DNA of 64,000 bases from CAYYDE01 sp964470525 (GTDB lineage: Bacteria; Patescibacteriota; Gracilibacteria; BD1-5; UBA6164). The position numbers and the translations under genes are program-made. Below the pieces are notes generated by a model. The model searched no databases. It worked only from the letters and a program-made list of their open reading frames with translations, and was not told the origin of the DNA. Location: assembly GCA_964470525.1 (NCBI GenBank), contig CAYYDE010000003.1, positions 91,858-155,857 of the forward strand, in the 5' to 3' direction. How positions within the stretch are numbered: position 1 is the stretch's first letter; each line of letters begins with the position of its first letter. Positions 34,168 through 44,722 of this stretch are shown here, one piece after another.

Positions 34168-34533
34168 ATGGCAAGAATTGCTTGAGTAAATTTACCAAAC
34201 GGTAAACATGTTGAAATAGCTTTAACCTATATTTATGGGATTGGAAGATCTGTATCAAATGTGATTTTAACGAAAGTTGGAATTGAAAAAACAAGAAAAA
34301 TAGAAACTCTCTCTGAGGATGAATTAGATAAAATCAGAGACGAGATTAAAGGATATCTTGTTGAAGGGGATTTGAGAAGATTAGTTGCATGAAATATTAA
34401 AAGATTGCAAGAAATCAACTGTTATAGAGGTCAAAGACATAGAAAAAGACTTCCAGTGAGAGGTCAAAGTACAAAAACAAATGCAAGAACAAGAAAATGA
34501 AAATCAGTTGCTATTGCAAATAAGAAAAAATAA
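34168..34533 (+). CDS. rpsM: Ribosomal protein uS13
   Basis: 121 residues. MARIAGVNLPNGKHVEIALT, then YGIGRS, with RHRKRLPVRGQ and TNARTRKG near the C-terminus. Contacts 16S head and tRNA. Glycines in ARIAG and TRKGKS are UGA. Operon position after rpmJ as in most bacteria. Confidence 0.97.
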
Positions 34534-34559
34534 TACTTTAATACTTTAATCTAAAAAAT

Positions 34560-34949
34560 ATGGTTAAGACTGTAAAAAAGTCAAAAAAGACGAAAAGAAT
34601 TGTTACTACTGGACAAGCTCATATCACAGCATCTTTTAATAACACATTAGTCTCAATTACCGATGAGAAAGGAAATGTATTAACTTGGGCTTCATGAGGA
34701 ACTGCTGGTTTTAAAGGAGCAAGAGAAGCAACTCCATATGCTGCGCAAGTAGTAGTAGAACAAGCTTCTCAAAAAGCAAAAACACTCCATAATCTTGAAG
34801 TAGTTGATGTATATGTAAAAGGAATCGGTGTTGGAAGAGAACAAGCTATTAGAGGTTTGATTTCAGGAGGGCTTGAATTGAGAGCAATTTATGATATTAC
34901 TCCAGTTCCACACAATGGATGTAGAAAGAAAAAAGTAAGAAAACTATAA
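34560..34949 (+). CDS. rpsK: Ribosomal protein uS11
   Basis: 129 residues, with AHITASFNNTLVSITDEKGN, WASGGTAGFKGAREATPYAA and C-terminal PHNGCRKKKVRKL. Platform protein of the 30S. 26 bases after rpsM. Confidence 0.97.
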
Positions 34950-35035
34950 TAATGATTTGTAGATTATTTTTTAATAAATTTTATTTTTATCGGAAAATCT
35001 ACAATATTACTTAATTATTAATTATTAATTCAATT

Positions 35036-35659
35036 ATGCGTTATACTTGACCAAAGAAAAAATTATGTAGAAGAGAATGAGTAAATCTTTTTGGAACTGA
35101 AAAATACGATTTAAGTGACTCAAAAAGATCTCTTCTAAAATCAAGAAAAACTTCAGAATATGGAGGACAATTGAGAAAAAAACAACTTGCAAAAAGAATG
35201 TTTGGTCTTTCTGAAAAACAATTTTTAGCATACTATAAAAAAGCTTTAAAATCAAGAACAGAAGGAACAACATGAGATAAAATGCTTCGTTTTCTTGAAC
35301 TCAGACTTGATAATGTAGTATACAGAGCAAACTTTGCAAGAACAAGAACTCAAGCAAGACAATTTGCAAGTCACTCTCATTTTAAAGTAAATGGAGTAAA
35401 TGTTACTATTCCATCAATTTCACTGAAAGTTGGTGATGTGATTGAGCTCAGAGATAAATTAAAAGAAAGTCCTTTGTATAAATCACTTATTGAAGAATTA
35501 GCAGAATTCTCAAAAACAAATAAATGAGTGGTTTCAAAAACAAAATGGATAGATGTTGATGTAAAAAATATTAAAATAACGATTACTGCTTTGCCAGAAA
35601 AAGAAGATTTTGATCAAATTATTGATATTCAAAAAATTATTGAGTTCTACTCAAAATAA
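35036..35659 (+). CDS. rpsD: Ribosomal protein uS4
   Basis: 207 residues. A short N-terminal region starts MRYTGPKKKLCRREGVNLFG. The S4 RNA-binding domain (about 95-160) has RLDNVVYRANFARTRTQARQ and HFKVNGVNVTIPS. 16S assembly initiator and often operon regulator. The 86-base gap before it holds a weak hairpin-prone AT-rich stretch that could be a translational control site; nothing firmer is visible. Confidence 0.96.
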
Positions 35660-35695
35660 TCTTTCTAAATTTGTTATTTCATAATTTTATTACAA

Positions 35696-36676
35696 ATGCA
35701 TATTATACATAATATAATTTGAGTTCCAAAAATCTCTCAAGAAAATCTTGGAAATAATGTTTCAAAATTTGTAATTGGACCATTACCAAGATGATATGGA
35801 ATTACATTATGAAATTCTCTCAGAAGAGTTTTATTATCGTCAATTCCTGGAGCAAGAGTAACTTGAATTAAAGTTGCTTGAGTGAGTCATGAATATTCTA
35901 CTCTCTCATGAGTTAAAGATAGTGTTCTTGATATTATGTTAAATCTTAAGGATTTAATTATCGATAAACAAGACAACTCAGTTGAATGGCTGAAACTTGT
36001 AAAAAATAAAGCTTGAGTTGTAACTGCTGCTGATATTAAATGTCCAACTGGAGTAGAAATCTTAAATAAAGATCTTTATATTACAGAAATTGATAAAGAT
36101 GGAATGAATTTAGATATTGAAATTAGAGTTGAGAAATCAGTAGGATATTTCAGTATTGAAGACTTGAAAAAAAGAGAAGATGATGTGAATGTTCTTATCA
36201 TTGATGCAAACTTCTCACCAGTTGTAAATGTGAAATATGCAATTGAAGATACAAGATTTGGAGATATTACAAATCTTGATTCTCTGGAAATGATTATTAG
36301 TACTACTGGGGTTATTTCTCCAGTTGATGCTTTAAAATTTTCAGGAAGTATGTTATCTTCATATTTTTCAATTCTCAATGAAGAAGCTCTTCAAGTAGAA
36401 GGACAATTTATTAGTAATGTAAAAGACCTTCTTGAAAAAGAAAAAGAAGAAATCAAAGAAGAACTTGAAAAAGAAACGTATACTCCAATCGAAATCATGG
36501 GACTTTCTCCAAGAACATTAAATGCGTTGATCAATGGAAATATTTTATCTATTGAACAACTTGTAAAATGTACAGAAACGAAACTTTCTTCTATTAAATG
36601 ATTTGGTAGAAAGGCTATGACAGAAATTAGAGATTCATTAAGAGAAAGAGGTTTAAAACTTCTTTGAGACGACTAA
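35696..36676 (+). CDS. rpoA: RNA polymerase alpha subunit
   Basis: 326 residues. The NTD dimerisation part has GITLGNSLRRVLLSSIPGAR. The C-terminal domain (about 255-326) carries PIEIMGLSPRTLNALI and an IEQL..KTE-type helix (LSIEQLVKCTETKLSSIKGF) that binds UP elements and regulators. Core transcription machinery, in the usual place between rpsD and rplQ. Confidence 0.97.
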
Positions 36677-36703
36677 AAAAATTTATACTTTTAAACTTTT
36701 AAT

Positions 36704-37072
36704 ATGAGACATAAAGTTAGAAAACATCTAAAGTTTAACTGAAAGACTTTTCAACACAGAAAGGCAATGGAAAGAAATCTATTGACAAATTTGTTTCTTC
36801 ATAAAGCAATTAAAACAACACCAAAAAAAGCAGCTGCAATTGCTCCAATGGTTGATAAACTTATCAATGTTGTGAATTCAAAAGATGAGATGAATGCTAT
36901 TAGATATGTAATGCAATATTTGTATACAAAAGAATCTTCAGTTGAATTATTTAAAAATGTTGCTCCAAAAATGAAAGAAGCAAATAAAACTTCTGGATTT
37001 ACCAGAACAACTCCAATAAAATATAGAGATGGGGATGCTGCAAAAGTGGTATTATTTGAAATTATTTTATAA
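36704..37072 (+). CDS. rplQ: Ribosomal protein bL17
   Basis: 122 residues, MRHKVRKHLKFNGKTFQHRK, then ERNLLTNLFLHKAIKTTPKK and GFTRTTPIKYRDGDAA. Ends the rpoA operon; rplM follows after 56 bases. Confidence 0.96.
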
Positions 37073-37128
37073 TTGTGTATTTCTCGATTTGGGAAAATTA
37101 ATTTAATTATTATAAACGATCAAAGCAT

Positions 37129-37560
37129 ATGAAAACCTTAATGCCAAAACAATTAAAAAATGAAGAAAGAAAATGGTATGCAATTGATGCTGAAAATCAA
37201 ACTTTAGGGAGATTAGCAACACAAATTGCTGTTATCCTAAAAGGGAAAAACAAAGTATCATTTTCTCCACATTTAGATAATTGAGATTATGTTGTTGTAG
37301 TAAATGCAGATAAAATTGCAGTTACTGGAAACAAACTTGATGGAAAAATCTATCGTACTCACTCATGATTTTTGGGTGGATTAAAAGAAACATCTCTTGC
37401 AAAGATGATGACAAAAAAACCAACATTTCCTTTAGAGAAAGCAGTGTATGGAATGTTACCAAAAAATAAACTCAGAAAAGGAATGATGATGAGATTGAAA
37501 TTGGTGTCTGGAGCAGAGCATGCTTATGTTGCTCAAAAACCAGAAACTATTACTTTATAA
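37129..37560 (+). CDS. rplM: Ribosomal protein uL13
   Basis: 143 residues. WYAIDAENQTLGRLATQIA, then GDYVVVVNADKIAVTG, and AVYGMLPKNKLRKGMMMRLK. Early 50S assembly protein, paired with rpsI as in most bacteria. Confidence 0.97.
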
Positions 37561-37580
37561 TATTTTAAGTAAAAATTATT

Positions 37581-37973
37581 ATGGCAAATAAATATATTTA
37601 TGCAATTTGAAGAAGAAAAACTGCCACTGCTCAAGTAAGATTATTTGAAGGAACAGGAAATAGTACTATCAATGGGAAAGAAGTTTCTCAATATATTACC
37701 AGAGCAGATTTGTTTGATGTTGCATTTTCTCCAATTAAATTGTGTTCACTCAAAGATAAAGTATTTTTTGAAGTAAAAGTAGAATGATCTTGAATCAGTG
37801 CTCAAGTACAAGCTATTAGACATGGACTTTCAAGAGCTATTTCAGAAAAAGAAGAAGGAATGAAACAAATTTTAAAACAAGCAGGACTTCTTACAAGAGA
37901 TGCAAGAAAAGTGGAAAGAAAAAAACCAGGGAAAAAGAAAGCAAGAAAATCTGGATCTTGGTCAAAAAGATAG
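37581..37973 (+). CDS. rpsI: Ribosomal protein uS9
   Basis: 130 residues. YIYAIGRRKTATAQVRLFEG, ISAQVQAIRHGLSRAI and the basic tail ending SWSKR, whose terminal Arg contacts P-site tRNA. 20 bases after rplM; ends with TAG. Confidence 0.97.
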
Positions 37974-38001
37974 TTTGTATTCAATTTTTGTATTTCAAAA
38001 A

Positions 38002-38029
38002 TTGACAAATATTACTTTTTTTCTAAAAT
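38002..38029 (+). promoter_or_regulatory. Candidate promoter of rpsL
   Basis: TTGACA (38002-38007), 16-base spacer, TAAAAT (38024-38029). The leader to rpsL (38112) contains two small hairpins, CACTCTTAGAGTG and GCCTTGTTCAGGC. Confidence 0.55.
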
Positions 38030-38111
38030 CTGTGTATTTTAAAAACACTCTTAGAGTGAGAAAATATTATTTTCGCCTTGTTCAGGCTTATTAATTATTA
38101 AATTATATAGG

Positions 38112-38534
38112 ATGACTACTATAAATCAATTAGTTAGAAAGAGTAGAAAAGATGCTGTAAAAAAGAGTAAATCTCCAGCTTTACAGTTCATAAGAAACTC
38201 TATTAAGGGGAATAAACAAATCCAATTAGCAAAAGGATGTCCTCAAAAAAGAGGAGTTTGTGTAAAAGTAACTACTATGACTCCGAAAAAACCAAACTCA
38301 GCGCTTAGAAAAGTTGCAAGAGTAAGACTTACAAACGGGTATGAAGTAAACGCATACATCGGATGAGAAGGGCACAATTTACAAGAACACTCTGTAGTTG
38401 CTATCAGAGGTGGAAGAGTAAAAGACTTACCAGGGGTAAGATACCATATCGTAAGATGATTACTTGATACTGAGGGAGTAAAAAACAGAAAACAAGGAAG
38501 AAGTTTATATGGTGCAAAAAGACCAAAAAAATAA
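38112..38534 (+). CDS. rpsL: Ribosomal protein uS12
   Basis: 140 residues. TTINQLVRKSRK start, then GVCVKVTTMTPKKPNSALRK with the decoding-centre KPNS loop, and GGRVKDLPGVRYHIVRG. Contains an extra basic stretch (FIRNSIKGNKQIQLAKG) before the core. Followed by rpsG after a 131-base structured spacer. Confidence 0.97.
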
Positions 38535-38543
38535 TCTTTTTTT

Positions 38544-38596
38544 AAGAGCGAAGCGTGAAGAGATAAGAATCTCTTATCGATTCACTCTTCGTTCTT
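38544..38596 (+). promoter_or_regulatory. Structured rpsL-rpsG spacer, candidate ribosomal-protein autoregulatory site
   Basis: The arms AAGAGCGAAGCGTGAAGAGA and continuing TAAGA pair with TCTTATCGATTCACTCTTCG and continuing TTCTT. This is a 25-bp stem with three mismatches and one G-U, and it has no T tract. A second small hairpin CTGA/TCAG follows before rpsG. In E. coli the same intergenic position holds the S7 translational operator. Confidence 0.5.
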
Positions 38597-38665
38597 ATAC
38601 TTGTGAACAATAAAGAGTAATCTGACAAGATCAGGTGAAAAATTTACTTTATAAATAATTTTATT

Positions 38666-39103
38666 ATGACAATTATTCTTTGAAAAGATGCATTAGTTGA
38701 TAAATTTATCAACTATGTAATGAAAGATGGTAAAAAATCTCTTGCTATTTCTCTTATGTCTGATACATTTGAGGAAATTAAAGCGAAAGGTCAAAAAAAT
38801 CCAGAAGCAGTATTTGCAAAAGCATTAGAAAATGTAATGCCAAAAATTGAAGTAAGACCAAAAAGAGTTGGAGGATCAATTTATCAAGTACCACAAGAAG
38901 TAAAATCAAAAAGACAATTATTTTTAGCTGCAAGATGGATTTTAGATTCTGCAAGAAGTAAAAAAGGTATTTCTTTTGCAAGAGCACTTGCTGCTGAAGT
39001 TATTGATGCTGCAAATGAAACAGGAAATGCTGTAAAGAAAAAAGCAGAAGTATATAAAATGGCTGAAGCAAATAAAGCTTTTGCAAGATTTGCAAATAGA
39101 TAA
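38666..39103 (+). CDS. rpsG: Ribosomal protein uS7
   Basis: 145 residues, shorter at the ends than E. coli. DKFINYVMKDGKKSLA, RPKRVGGSIYQVPQEV and KKAEVYKMAEANKAFARF. Organiser of the 30S head. The fusA/tufA genes that usually follow are absent; rpmA comes next. Confidence 0.96.
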
Positions 39104-39138
39104 TCTTTTTATAAAATTTTAATTCTTAAAAAAATACT

Positions 39139-39411
39139 ATGGCTCACAAGAAAGCTCAATGATCAACGAACAATGGTCGTGATTCCAATGCCAAAAGACT
39201 ATGAGTAAAAGTTTTTGGAGGTCTTGAAGTAAGATCTGGAAACATCATTGTTAGACAAAAAGGAAATAAATTTTGGCCAAGTGAAGGAGTTTCACAAGGA
39301 CACGATTTTACTCTTTATGCAAATAGAGATGGAGTAGTTTCATTTCAACAAAAAAGAAGAGTAAGATTTGACGGAAGAGTATTTAGAGATATTTACGTTT
39401 CTGTAAAATAA
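39139..39411 (+). CDS. rpmA: Ribosomal protein bL27
   Basis: 90 residues, MAHKKAQGSTNNGRDSNAKR. The N-terminal tail reaches the peptidyl-transferase centre. No Firmicutes-type cleavable leader. GNIIVRQKG and FWPSEGVSQGHDFTLYA confirm the family. Usual neighbours rplU and obg are not here. Confidence 0.97.
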
Positions 39412-39421
39412 TTTTTCAAAA

Positions 39422-39450
39422 ATAAAAAAATCCGTTAAGGATTTTTTTAT
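39422..39450 (+). terminator. Terminator after rpmA
   Basis: ATAAAAAAATCC GTTA AGGATTTTTTTAT, just before the tRNA gene. Confidence 0.85.
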
Positions 39451-39453
39451 TGT

Positions 39454-39529
39454 GCCGTTATAGCTCAGTTGGTAGAGCGCACCCATGGTAAGGGTGAGGT
39501 CATGGGTTCAAGCCCCATTAATGGCTCCA
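39454..39529 (+). tRNA. trnT: tRNA-Thr (anticodon GGT)
   Basis: 76 bases with encoded CCA. The acceptor GCCGTTA pairs with TAATGGC (one G-U). The D arm has TAGCTCAGTTGGTAGAGC. The anticodon stem CACCC/GGGTG encloses loop ATGGTAA, giving anticodon GGT. The T arm has ATGGG/CCCAT with loop TTCAAGC. Confidence 0.97.
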
Positions 39530-39533
39530 TTTT

Positions 39534-39587
39534 AAAAGCATAATAATAAAAACCTCTCATTGAGAGGTTTTTATTATTATGCTTTTT
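39534..39587. terminator. Long bidirectional terminator between tRNA-Thr and tig
   Basis: Near-perfect stem of about 24 bp: AAAAGCATAATAATAAAAAC through CCTCTC pairs with its complement across a 3-base loop. The tig stop codon lies inside the right arm. Confidence 0.9.
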
Positions 39588-40893
39588 CTGTTGTTGGAGT
39601 TGAGAAAAAACTATCAATAAGTTTTCTATAAGAATGTCTTTGTTTGAGTTCTTCATAGTATCTTGTACCAGGAACATAGAGTGTTTTGAGTCTATCAATA
39701 ACCTCTGGATTTTGAAATCTTTCAATAATTTTTTCAATTTCTTTTTCAAGTTCTGTATCTGAAATTTCAATTTTTTCAATTTCAGCAAGTTTATGAAGAA
39801 TGAGTTCTGCTTTGAGTCTTTTCTCAGCAATAGGTTTGATATTTTGTTCAATATATGTAGCTTCATCAAGTCCAAGAGAAGCGATATAATCTGCTGGTTT
39901 TGCTCCAGATTGATTGATATTTTCTTTTACTTCTGCGTATACTTTTTCGATTTGATTTTTCAATAAAGCAGGACCAAAATCTAATTTTGCTAAAGGAATA
40001 AGTGCTTCCATGAGAGTATTTTCATCTTCCATTCTCGCATTTGTTTCTTTTGTTTCAAGAAGTTCTTCTTTAATAAGTTGTTTGAAACCTTTCAAATCAA
40101 GATCTTTTCCTCTGAGATCTTTTATAAATTCTGGAGTGAATTCTGGTTCAGTAGATGCTTCAATTTTTTCAATCGTGACATCAAATTTTGTTTTCTTTCC
40201 AGCAAAATCAGCGTTATGATAATCTTTTGGAAATGTAATATCAAGGTTTACTTGAGAACCAACACTATATCCAACTAAACCTTCTTCAAATCCAGGTACT
40301 AACATATTGCTTCACAAAACAAGAGGATATGAAGTCATATTTGTATTTTCAAGAGTATTTCCTTTTGCATCAAATCCTTGAGTAGTAATAGTAATTCTAT
40401 CTCCCATTTTTGTGCTATAATCCTGTTTTGCTTCTTCAAATTTTGTAAATCTTTTTTGAATATCTTTGAGATACTCATCAACTTCTTTTGTACCAATTTT
40501 TACAATTGTTTTTTTCAAACTAATTTTTTTATATTTTGCATCAATTTCTATTTCAGGAAAAACTTCTACATTCATTACTAATTTAAGAGGATTTTGTGAT
40601 ATAATTTCTGAAATTTCTCCTTGAGCAATAGGAAGAATATTATTTTGTTTTAAAGCTTCAGAATACAGTTTTGAAAGTGCTTCATCAATAGTGAGAGTAG
40701 CAATTCTTTCTTCTCAATACTGTTTTACAATGATCTCTTCAGGAATATTTGCTCCTTTTCTAAAACCTTTGATATCAGCATTTTTTCTGATATTTTCAAT
40801 AACTTTTTTTCTAAATTTTACTAAATTTTCAGGAGTTTCTTCAATCGTGATTGCAACGATAGAGTGGTCTAATTTTTTTATTTCCGTTTTCAT
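39577..40893 (-). CDS. tig: Trigger factor
   Basis: 438 residues. Ribosome-bound chaperone and peptidyl-prolyl isomerase. The N-terminal ribosome-binding domain has the signature GFRKGANIPEEII near residue 48, equivalent to GFRxGKxP. The PPIase/FKBP-like domain (about 150-240) includes MGDRITITTQGFDAKG, GFEEGLVG and FPKDYHNADFAGK. The C-terminal helical domain is coiled (LEKEIEKIIERF). Only two of its glycines are UGA, few compared with neighbours. ATG 40893 chosen over TTG 40905 from the family start MKTEIKKL. A long structured leader precedes it. Confidence 0.95.
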
Positions 40894-40905
40894 AAAAATG
40901 TTCAA

Positions 40906-41220
40906 TTAAAATAAATTATAAGTGCACAGATTATATGTATTTTTTTCAAAAATACAAAAAAAAGTGCTCTATACTTTTTATTCCCTTTGCGTTATCATTT
41001 TGGAATTGTATAGAGCTTTTGTTTATAGTAATACTTATCTTTGGAACTTATTTAACAAGGTAAATTCTCCCTCCTTGTTCCAAAGGTACATCTTAACATT
41101 CAAAAATGAAATTATGTAACTTGGAAAATCTTTATTTTACTTTTTAATTATTTTTATTTTTATTTTTCGAGTTTGTGTATTTTTCGGTGTGTTTTGCACC
41201 ATCAATAAGTATTACATTTA
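40906..41220 (-). ncRNA. Structured non-coding leader or small RNA upstream of tig
   Basis: About 315 bases with no credible ORF. Transcribed leftward it contains a hairpin (41085-41039) with CTTTGGAAC / GTTCCAAAG outer arms and competing inner AACAAGG / CCTTGTT arms. Then comes GCTCTATAC / GTATAGAGC (41016-40966) with an inner ATTCC / GGAAT stem and an eight-U run at 40963-40956, i.e. a typical intrinsic terminator 60-plus bases before the tig ATG. Either an attenuated leader or a separate sRNA. It matches no RNA class I know (not tmRNA, SRP, RNase P). Confidence 0.5.
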
Positions 41221-41221
41221 T

Positions 41222-41250
41222 ATTAAACCATAGTTTTTAAATTTTGTCAA
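41222..41250 (-). promoter_or_regulatory. Candidate promoter for the tig leader RNA
   Basis: Minus strand TTGACA (41250-41245), 17-base spacer, TTTAAT (41227-41222), directly after the terminator of the upstream glycan operon. Confidence 0.5.
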
Positions 41251-41263
41251 ATTTTTTACATAA

Positions 41264-41297
41264 AAAAGTGTCAATTTCTTAAAATTGACACTTTTTA
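41264..41297 (-). terminator. Terminator of the glycan operon
   Basis: AAAAAAGTGTCAATTT / AAATTGACACTTTTT stem with T tract on the minus strand, directly after the stop at 41298. Confidence 0.85.
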
Positions 41298-42614
41298 TTA
41301 TTTTTTCCAACCTTTTGTTTCTTTTGCTATATAGGCTCATATGAGTAAAAAAAGAATGAAGTTTGTAGCAGATTCTTCAAATACATGAGTAAAGTTTGCC
41401 ATAAATAAAAGGGAAATGAAAGCAGTAAACAGGCTGATTGAAAAATAATCTTTTTTCTGCATCATAATTTTATATAAAGCAAGAGCTATCAAAATTACAA
41501 GAGAAAGAAATAAAAGACCTCATATCAAACCTTGTTCAAGAAAGATTTGTACATACCAATTTTCTGGAAGAAATTTATAAACTCATTTTGAAAGACTCGT
41601 ATCGTTGCTCGTTGCGAGTTGTGACGCTGGTCATGCAATTCACAAACCGTATCATAAAGGATTAAACAGAAACATTTTTACAGAAATAATTAAATTCTCT
41701 GCTCTTCATAAAACAGCTTCTGGGTGGAGAAAAAGATCTCGTTTTATATAGAGTCCAATAGCAAGGATTATACTAATAATTCCTCCAAGAATAATCATAA
41801 AACGACGAGAAAAAGTTTTATTAAAAATAACTTTTCTGACTAAATATAAAAATAATACTGCTCCAACAACTCATCATAATATACTTGTTTTTGTGAATGC
41901 ATAAAAGATAGAGATTCAAAAAAGAAGTGCAAAACAGAAAAACAGGGTAATTTGGTATTTTCTCCCTTTTTCTTTCTTGAATTCTAAAATATATCAAGTA
42001 AGAAGTATAAATACGATGACTAAAAATACTGAAAAACGAATAGGATCACCAAAACTTGCTTGAAATCTATTATGTCCTCCCTTTACATTTTGTGCATATG
42101 CGAGACATCCACCAGCTTCATAGGTAGAAACAGCTGTTGAATATCACAGAAGTTCTGCTTTTTTTGCAATATCTCAGCTTAAATACCAAGGAAGAAAGAG
42201 TAAAATTACCAATAGTGTTGAAGCAAATAATGTTTTTGTGAGAGGAATAATGTTTTCTCTTGCACTTGCTAAATACATTCAAATCAGAAGTGTAAAAAGG
42301 AAAAATACATCATATTTAAATCACAGAAGTGCTTGTGTTTTGATTTCAATATATGGAAAAAATACATAAAAAAGAGAACACAATATAAAAGCAATAATTA
42401 CTCATAAAAGCGTATTATTTTTAAAAATACTTCAAATATTTGTTTTATATTTGTATAAAAGTTGGAAACTGACTATACTTAAGAGAAATAGGACGACAAG
42501 TTCTTTCCAAAATCTCAATATATTTGTATCCACACCCATTTTGCATTGTAAAAAAGTGATTACAACAGCGTGAAATGGAAGGAGAAATACAAAAAGATGG
42601 AGAATATATTTCAT
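41298..42614 (-). CDS. O-antigen-ligase/polymerase-like membrane protein
   Basis: 438 residues, about 11 transmembrane helices. The N-terminal signature RFWKELVVLFLL and a late periplasmic-loop signature ENWYVQIFLEQGLIGGLLFL are typical of the Wzy_C/WaaL superfamily, which joins or polymerises surface glycans from lipid carriers. A Gly/Asn-rich external loop (GGCLAYAQNVKGGHNRFQAS) could carry catalytic residues. 21 bases after the GT4 gene, so cotranscribed. Ligase versus polymerase cannot be decided. Confidence 0.82.
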
Positions 42615-42635
42615 AATCTTTTCTTAAAAAATAAA

Positions 42636-43754
42636 TTATTTTCAAATGATAGCTCTTATTTTTTGTTCAAATACCTCTTCGCTATAATTTTGAGCATGCT
42701 TGATAATTTTTTCAGGGTGATAAAAATTTTGAATAATTTTTTGATCAAATTCTAAAAATTTTTCTATAAAATCACTTCCGTCTTTTTGAGTAAAAAATTC
42801 TCAAGAGACTCATTCTATCATGGTTTCTTCTAATCAACCAGCTTTATATGCAAACACAGGTTTTCCTGCTCAAAAAGCTTCAATCGGAACAATTCCAAAG
42901 TCCTCTTCTCATGAAAATATCAGTCCACGAGCATTTTGAAGCAAAAACACAAGTTCATCATCATATTTTGGTCAAACAAAGAAAATATTTTTTTCAGCCA
43001 TATTTTTCAGCTTTTCTTCATAGTTTCCTGTTCCAACAATCACTAAATTTTTGTCAGGCATTTGATTGAATGCATGAATGGATCTATCAATTCTTTTAAA
43101 CTCTGTGAGAGCAGAAATGATGATATAATATGCTTTATTTGGGAGTAAAAAAGTTTGCGAAACTTCTTTTTGAAATCGATTTACTTCTACATTTGGATAG
43201 ACAAGTTCTGCATCAAGTTTATAATATTTTTTCAATCTTTTAATAACATTATTTGAATTTGCAAGAGTCAGATCATGTCTTTGACTTGCTGTAAAATCCC
43301 ACATTCTTAATTTTTTAAGAAAGAAATTAAGTATAAATAATTTTATTCATGAATTCCATCAAATTTCTTTTTTATATTCGTTGGTCCGATCCCACATATA
43401 GCGAGCTGGAGTATGATAGTAGACAATAGTTTTTGTTTCTGGTTTTGTAATGACTCCGTGAGCAAATGCACTACTTGATACTACTACAACATCATACTCA
43501 GAAAAATCCATACTTTCTATTCCTGATCACATAAAAGGAAGACAAAACCTTTGATTTTTTGTGAGTTCATAAATCCATTGAGTTCTTTTGGGAATATATT
43601 TTATTTTTTCTTTCGGAAAATCTTTTCCTACTTTTGCTTCATCATATATCAGTGTAAAGATATCGGCATTTGGATACATATCAAGAAGTTTTTTCAGTAC
43701 TTTTTCAGCCCCTCAAAGTTTTACGAGTAAATCATGCACAAGAGCAATTTTCAT
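42636..43754 (-). CDS. Glycosyltransferase family 4 (GT-B)
   Basis: 372 residues. N-terminal Rossmann half starts MKIALVHDLLVKLGGAEKVL, then YYHTPARYMWD. The C-terminal half has IISALTEFKRIDRSIHAF, LVIVGTGNYEEKL and the GT4 nucleotide-sugar motif GEEDFGIVPIEAFGAGKPV (E-x7-E). Probably extends a mannose- or rhamnose-containing surface glycan feeding the downstream ligase-like protein; the exact sugar is unknown. Confidence 0.92.
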
Positions 43755-43823
43755 AATTTTTTTGTAAAGAATAATTGTATGATACTTTAAATTTTTTTTG
43801 TCTTTTGTAAAGAGAAAATAAAA

Positions 43824-43851
43824 TTGTTTTTTTTGCAAAAAATAGTACAAT
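43824..43851 (+). promoter_or_regulatory. Candidate promoter of the VirB2-like operon
   Basis: TTGTTT (43824-43829), 16-base spacer, TACAAT (43846-43851), 30 bases before ATG 43881. Confidence 0.5.
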
Positions 43852-43880
43852 ACCTTGGATTTATTGTTAATAATTCAAAA

Positions 43881-44294
43881 ATGTTACAAAAAATGAAGGT
43901 ATTTTTACTTTTGTTGGTAGGGTTATGTGTCTTAAGTTTCTCTTGTAATCTGTTTGCAGATGAAACTTCAAATACTGGTTTTACTTCAACAGGATTTATG
44001 ATTGATACGGGAAAATTTACCATATGAAATATAGAAGTTTCTCCTGATGCAACTGCTGAACAGACTCTTAATCAAACATTGTGAACCATTATTCAAAAAT
44101 TGATGATTGGTTTATGAATTGTTGCTTTTGTTGTATTGGTAATTGGTGCGGGGTTTATGATTCTTGCAGGATGACAGGATGAATATGCAAACAGAGGAAA
44201 ATCCATTTTTACAGCGGGTATTACTGCACTTATTGTTGCTCTTTCATCATATTATCTTGTAGCACTTGTTCGTTTTTTAGTGTTTGATAGATAA
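43881..44294 (+). CDS. VirB2/TrbC-like small membrane protein, paralogue 1
   Basis: 137 residues. Signal-like N-terminus KVFLLLLVGLCVLSFSCNLF with a possible lipobox-like Cys, a short linker, then two helices (about 72-95 and 108-130) separated by a charged loop GGQDEYANRGKSIF. The layout of signal, two helices and Gly-Gly-acidic loop matches TrbC/VirB2 pilins of type IV secretion and conjugation systems. MKVFLL at 43893 is an alternative start. First of four tandem paralogues. Confidence 0.75.
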
Positions 44295-44323
44295 TAGTTT
44301 TTATCTTTTTTGTTTTTTAAAAT

Positions 44324-44713
44324 ATGTGTAAAAAATTTCTTTTTTGAATAATATGAATTTTGTTTTTTCTTTTCTCAATGGGTACATCTTTTGCTCAGTC
44401 ATGATGACCGTGAGTAGTCTGTTATGGATTACCGGGATGTAATGCAACATCTACAGGAATGGTAGATCGTTCAAATCAATGAGAAAAAGAAGTATTTTCT
44501 CTTTTATGAAATGTAATTTCAGAATGAATTCAGTATGTTGCTGTAATTGCTGTACTTTCTTTGATCATTTCTGGTATTATGTTTGTATTAGCTGCTGGAG
44601 AAGAGGAAAAAATTACCAAAGCAAGAAAATGGATTATTTGGTCTTTGGTTTGAGTCCTTCTTTCTATAAGTGCTTGGAGTATTATCAATCTCCTCAATAC
44701 GTTTAAAATTTAA
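44324..44713 (+). CDS. VirB2/TrbC-like small membrane protein, paralogue 2
   Basis: 129 residues. Signal sequence FLFGIIGILFFLFSMGTSFA, a short Cys-containing ectodomain (VVCYGLPGCNAT), helix 1 (YVAVIAVLSLIISGIMFVLA), charged loop AGEEEKITKARKW, helix 2 (IIWSLVGVLLSISAWSII). 29 bases after paralogue 1. The loop is close to that of paralogue 4. Confidence 0.75.
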
Positions 44714-44722
44714 CGAATAAAT

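Noticed and set aside
37989..38008. Hairpin TCAATTTTTG/CAAAAATTGA after rpsI as a terminator
   Set aside because: No direct T tract follows, and it overlaps the -35 of the likely rpsL promoter, so I did not call it.
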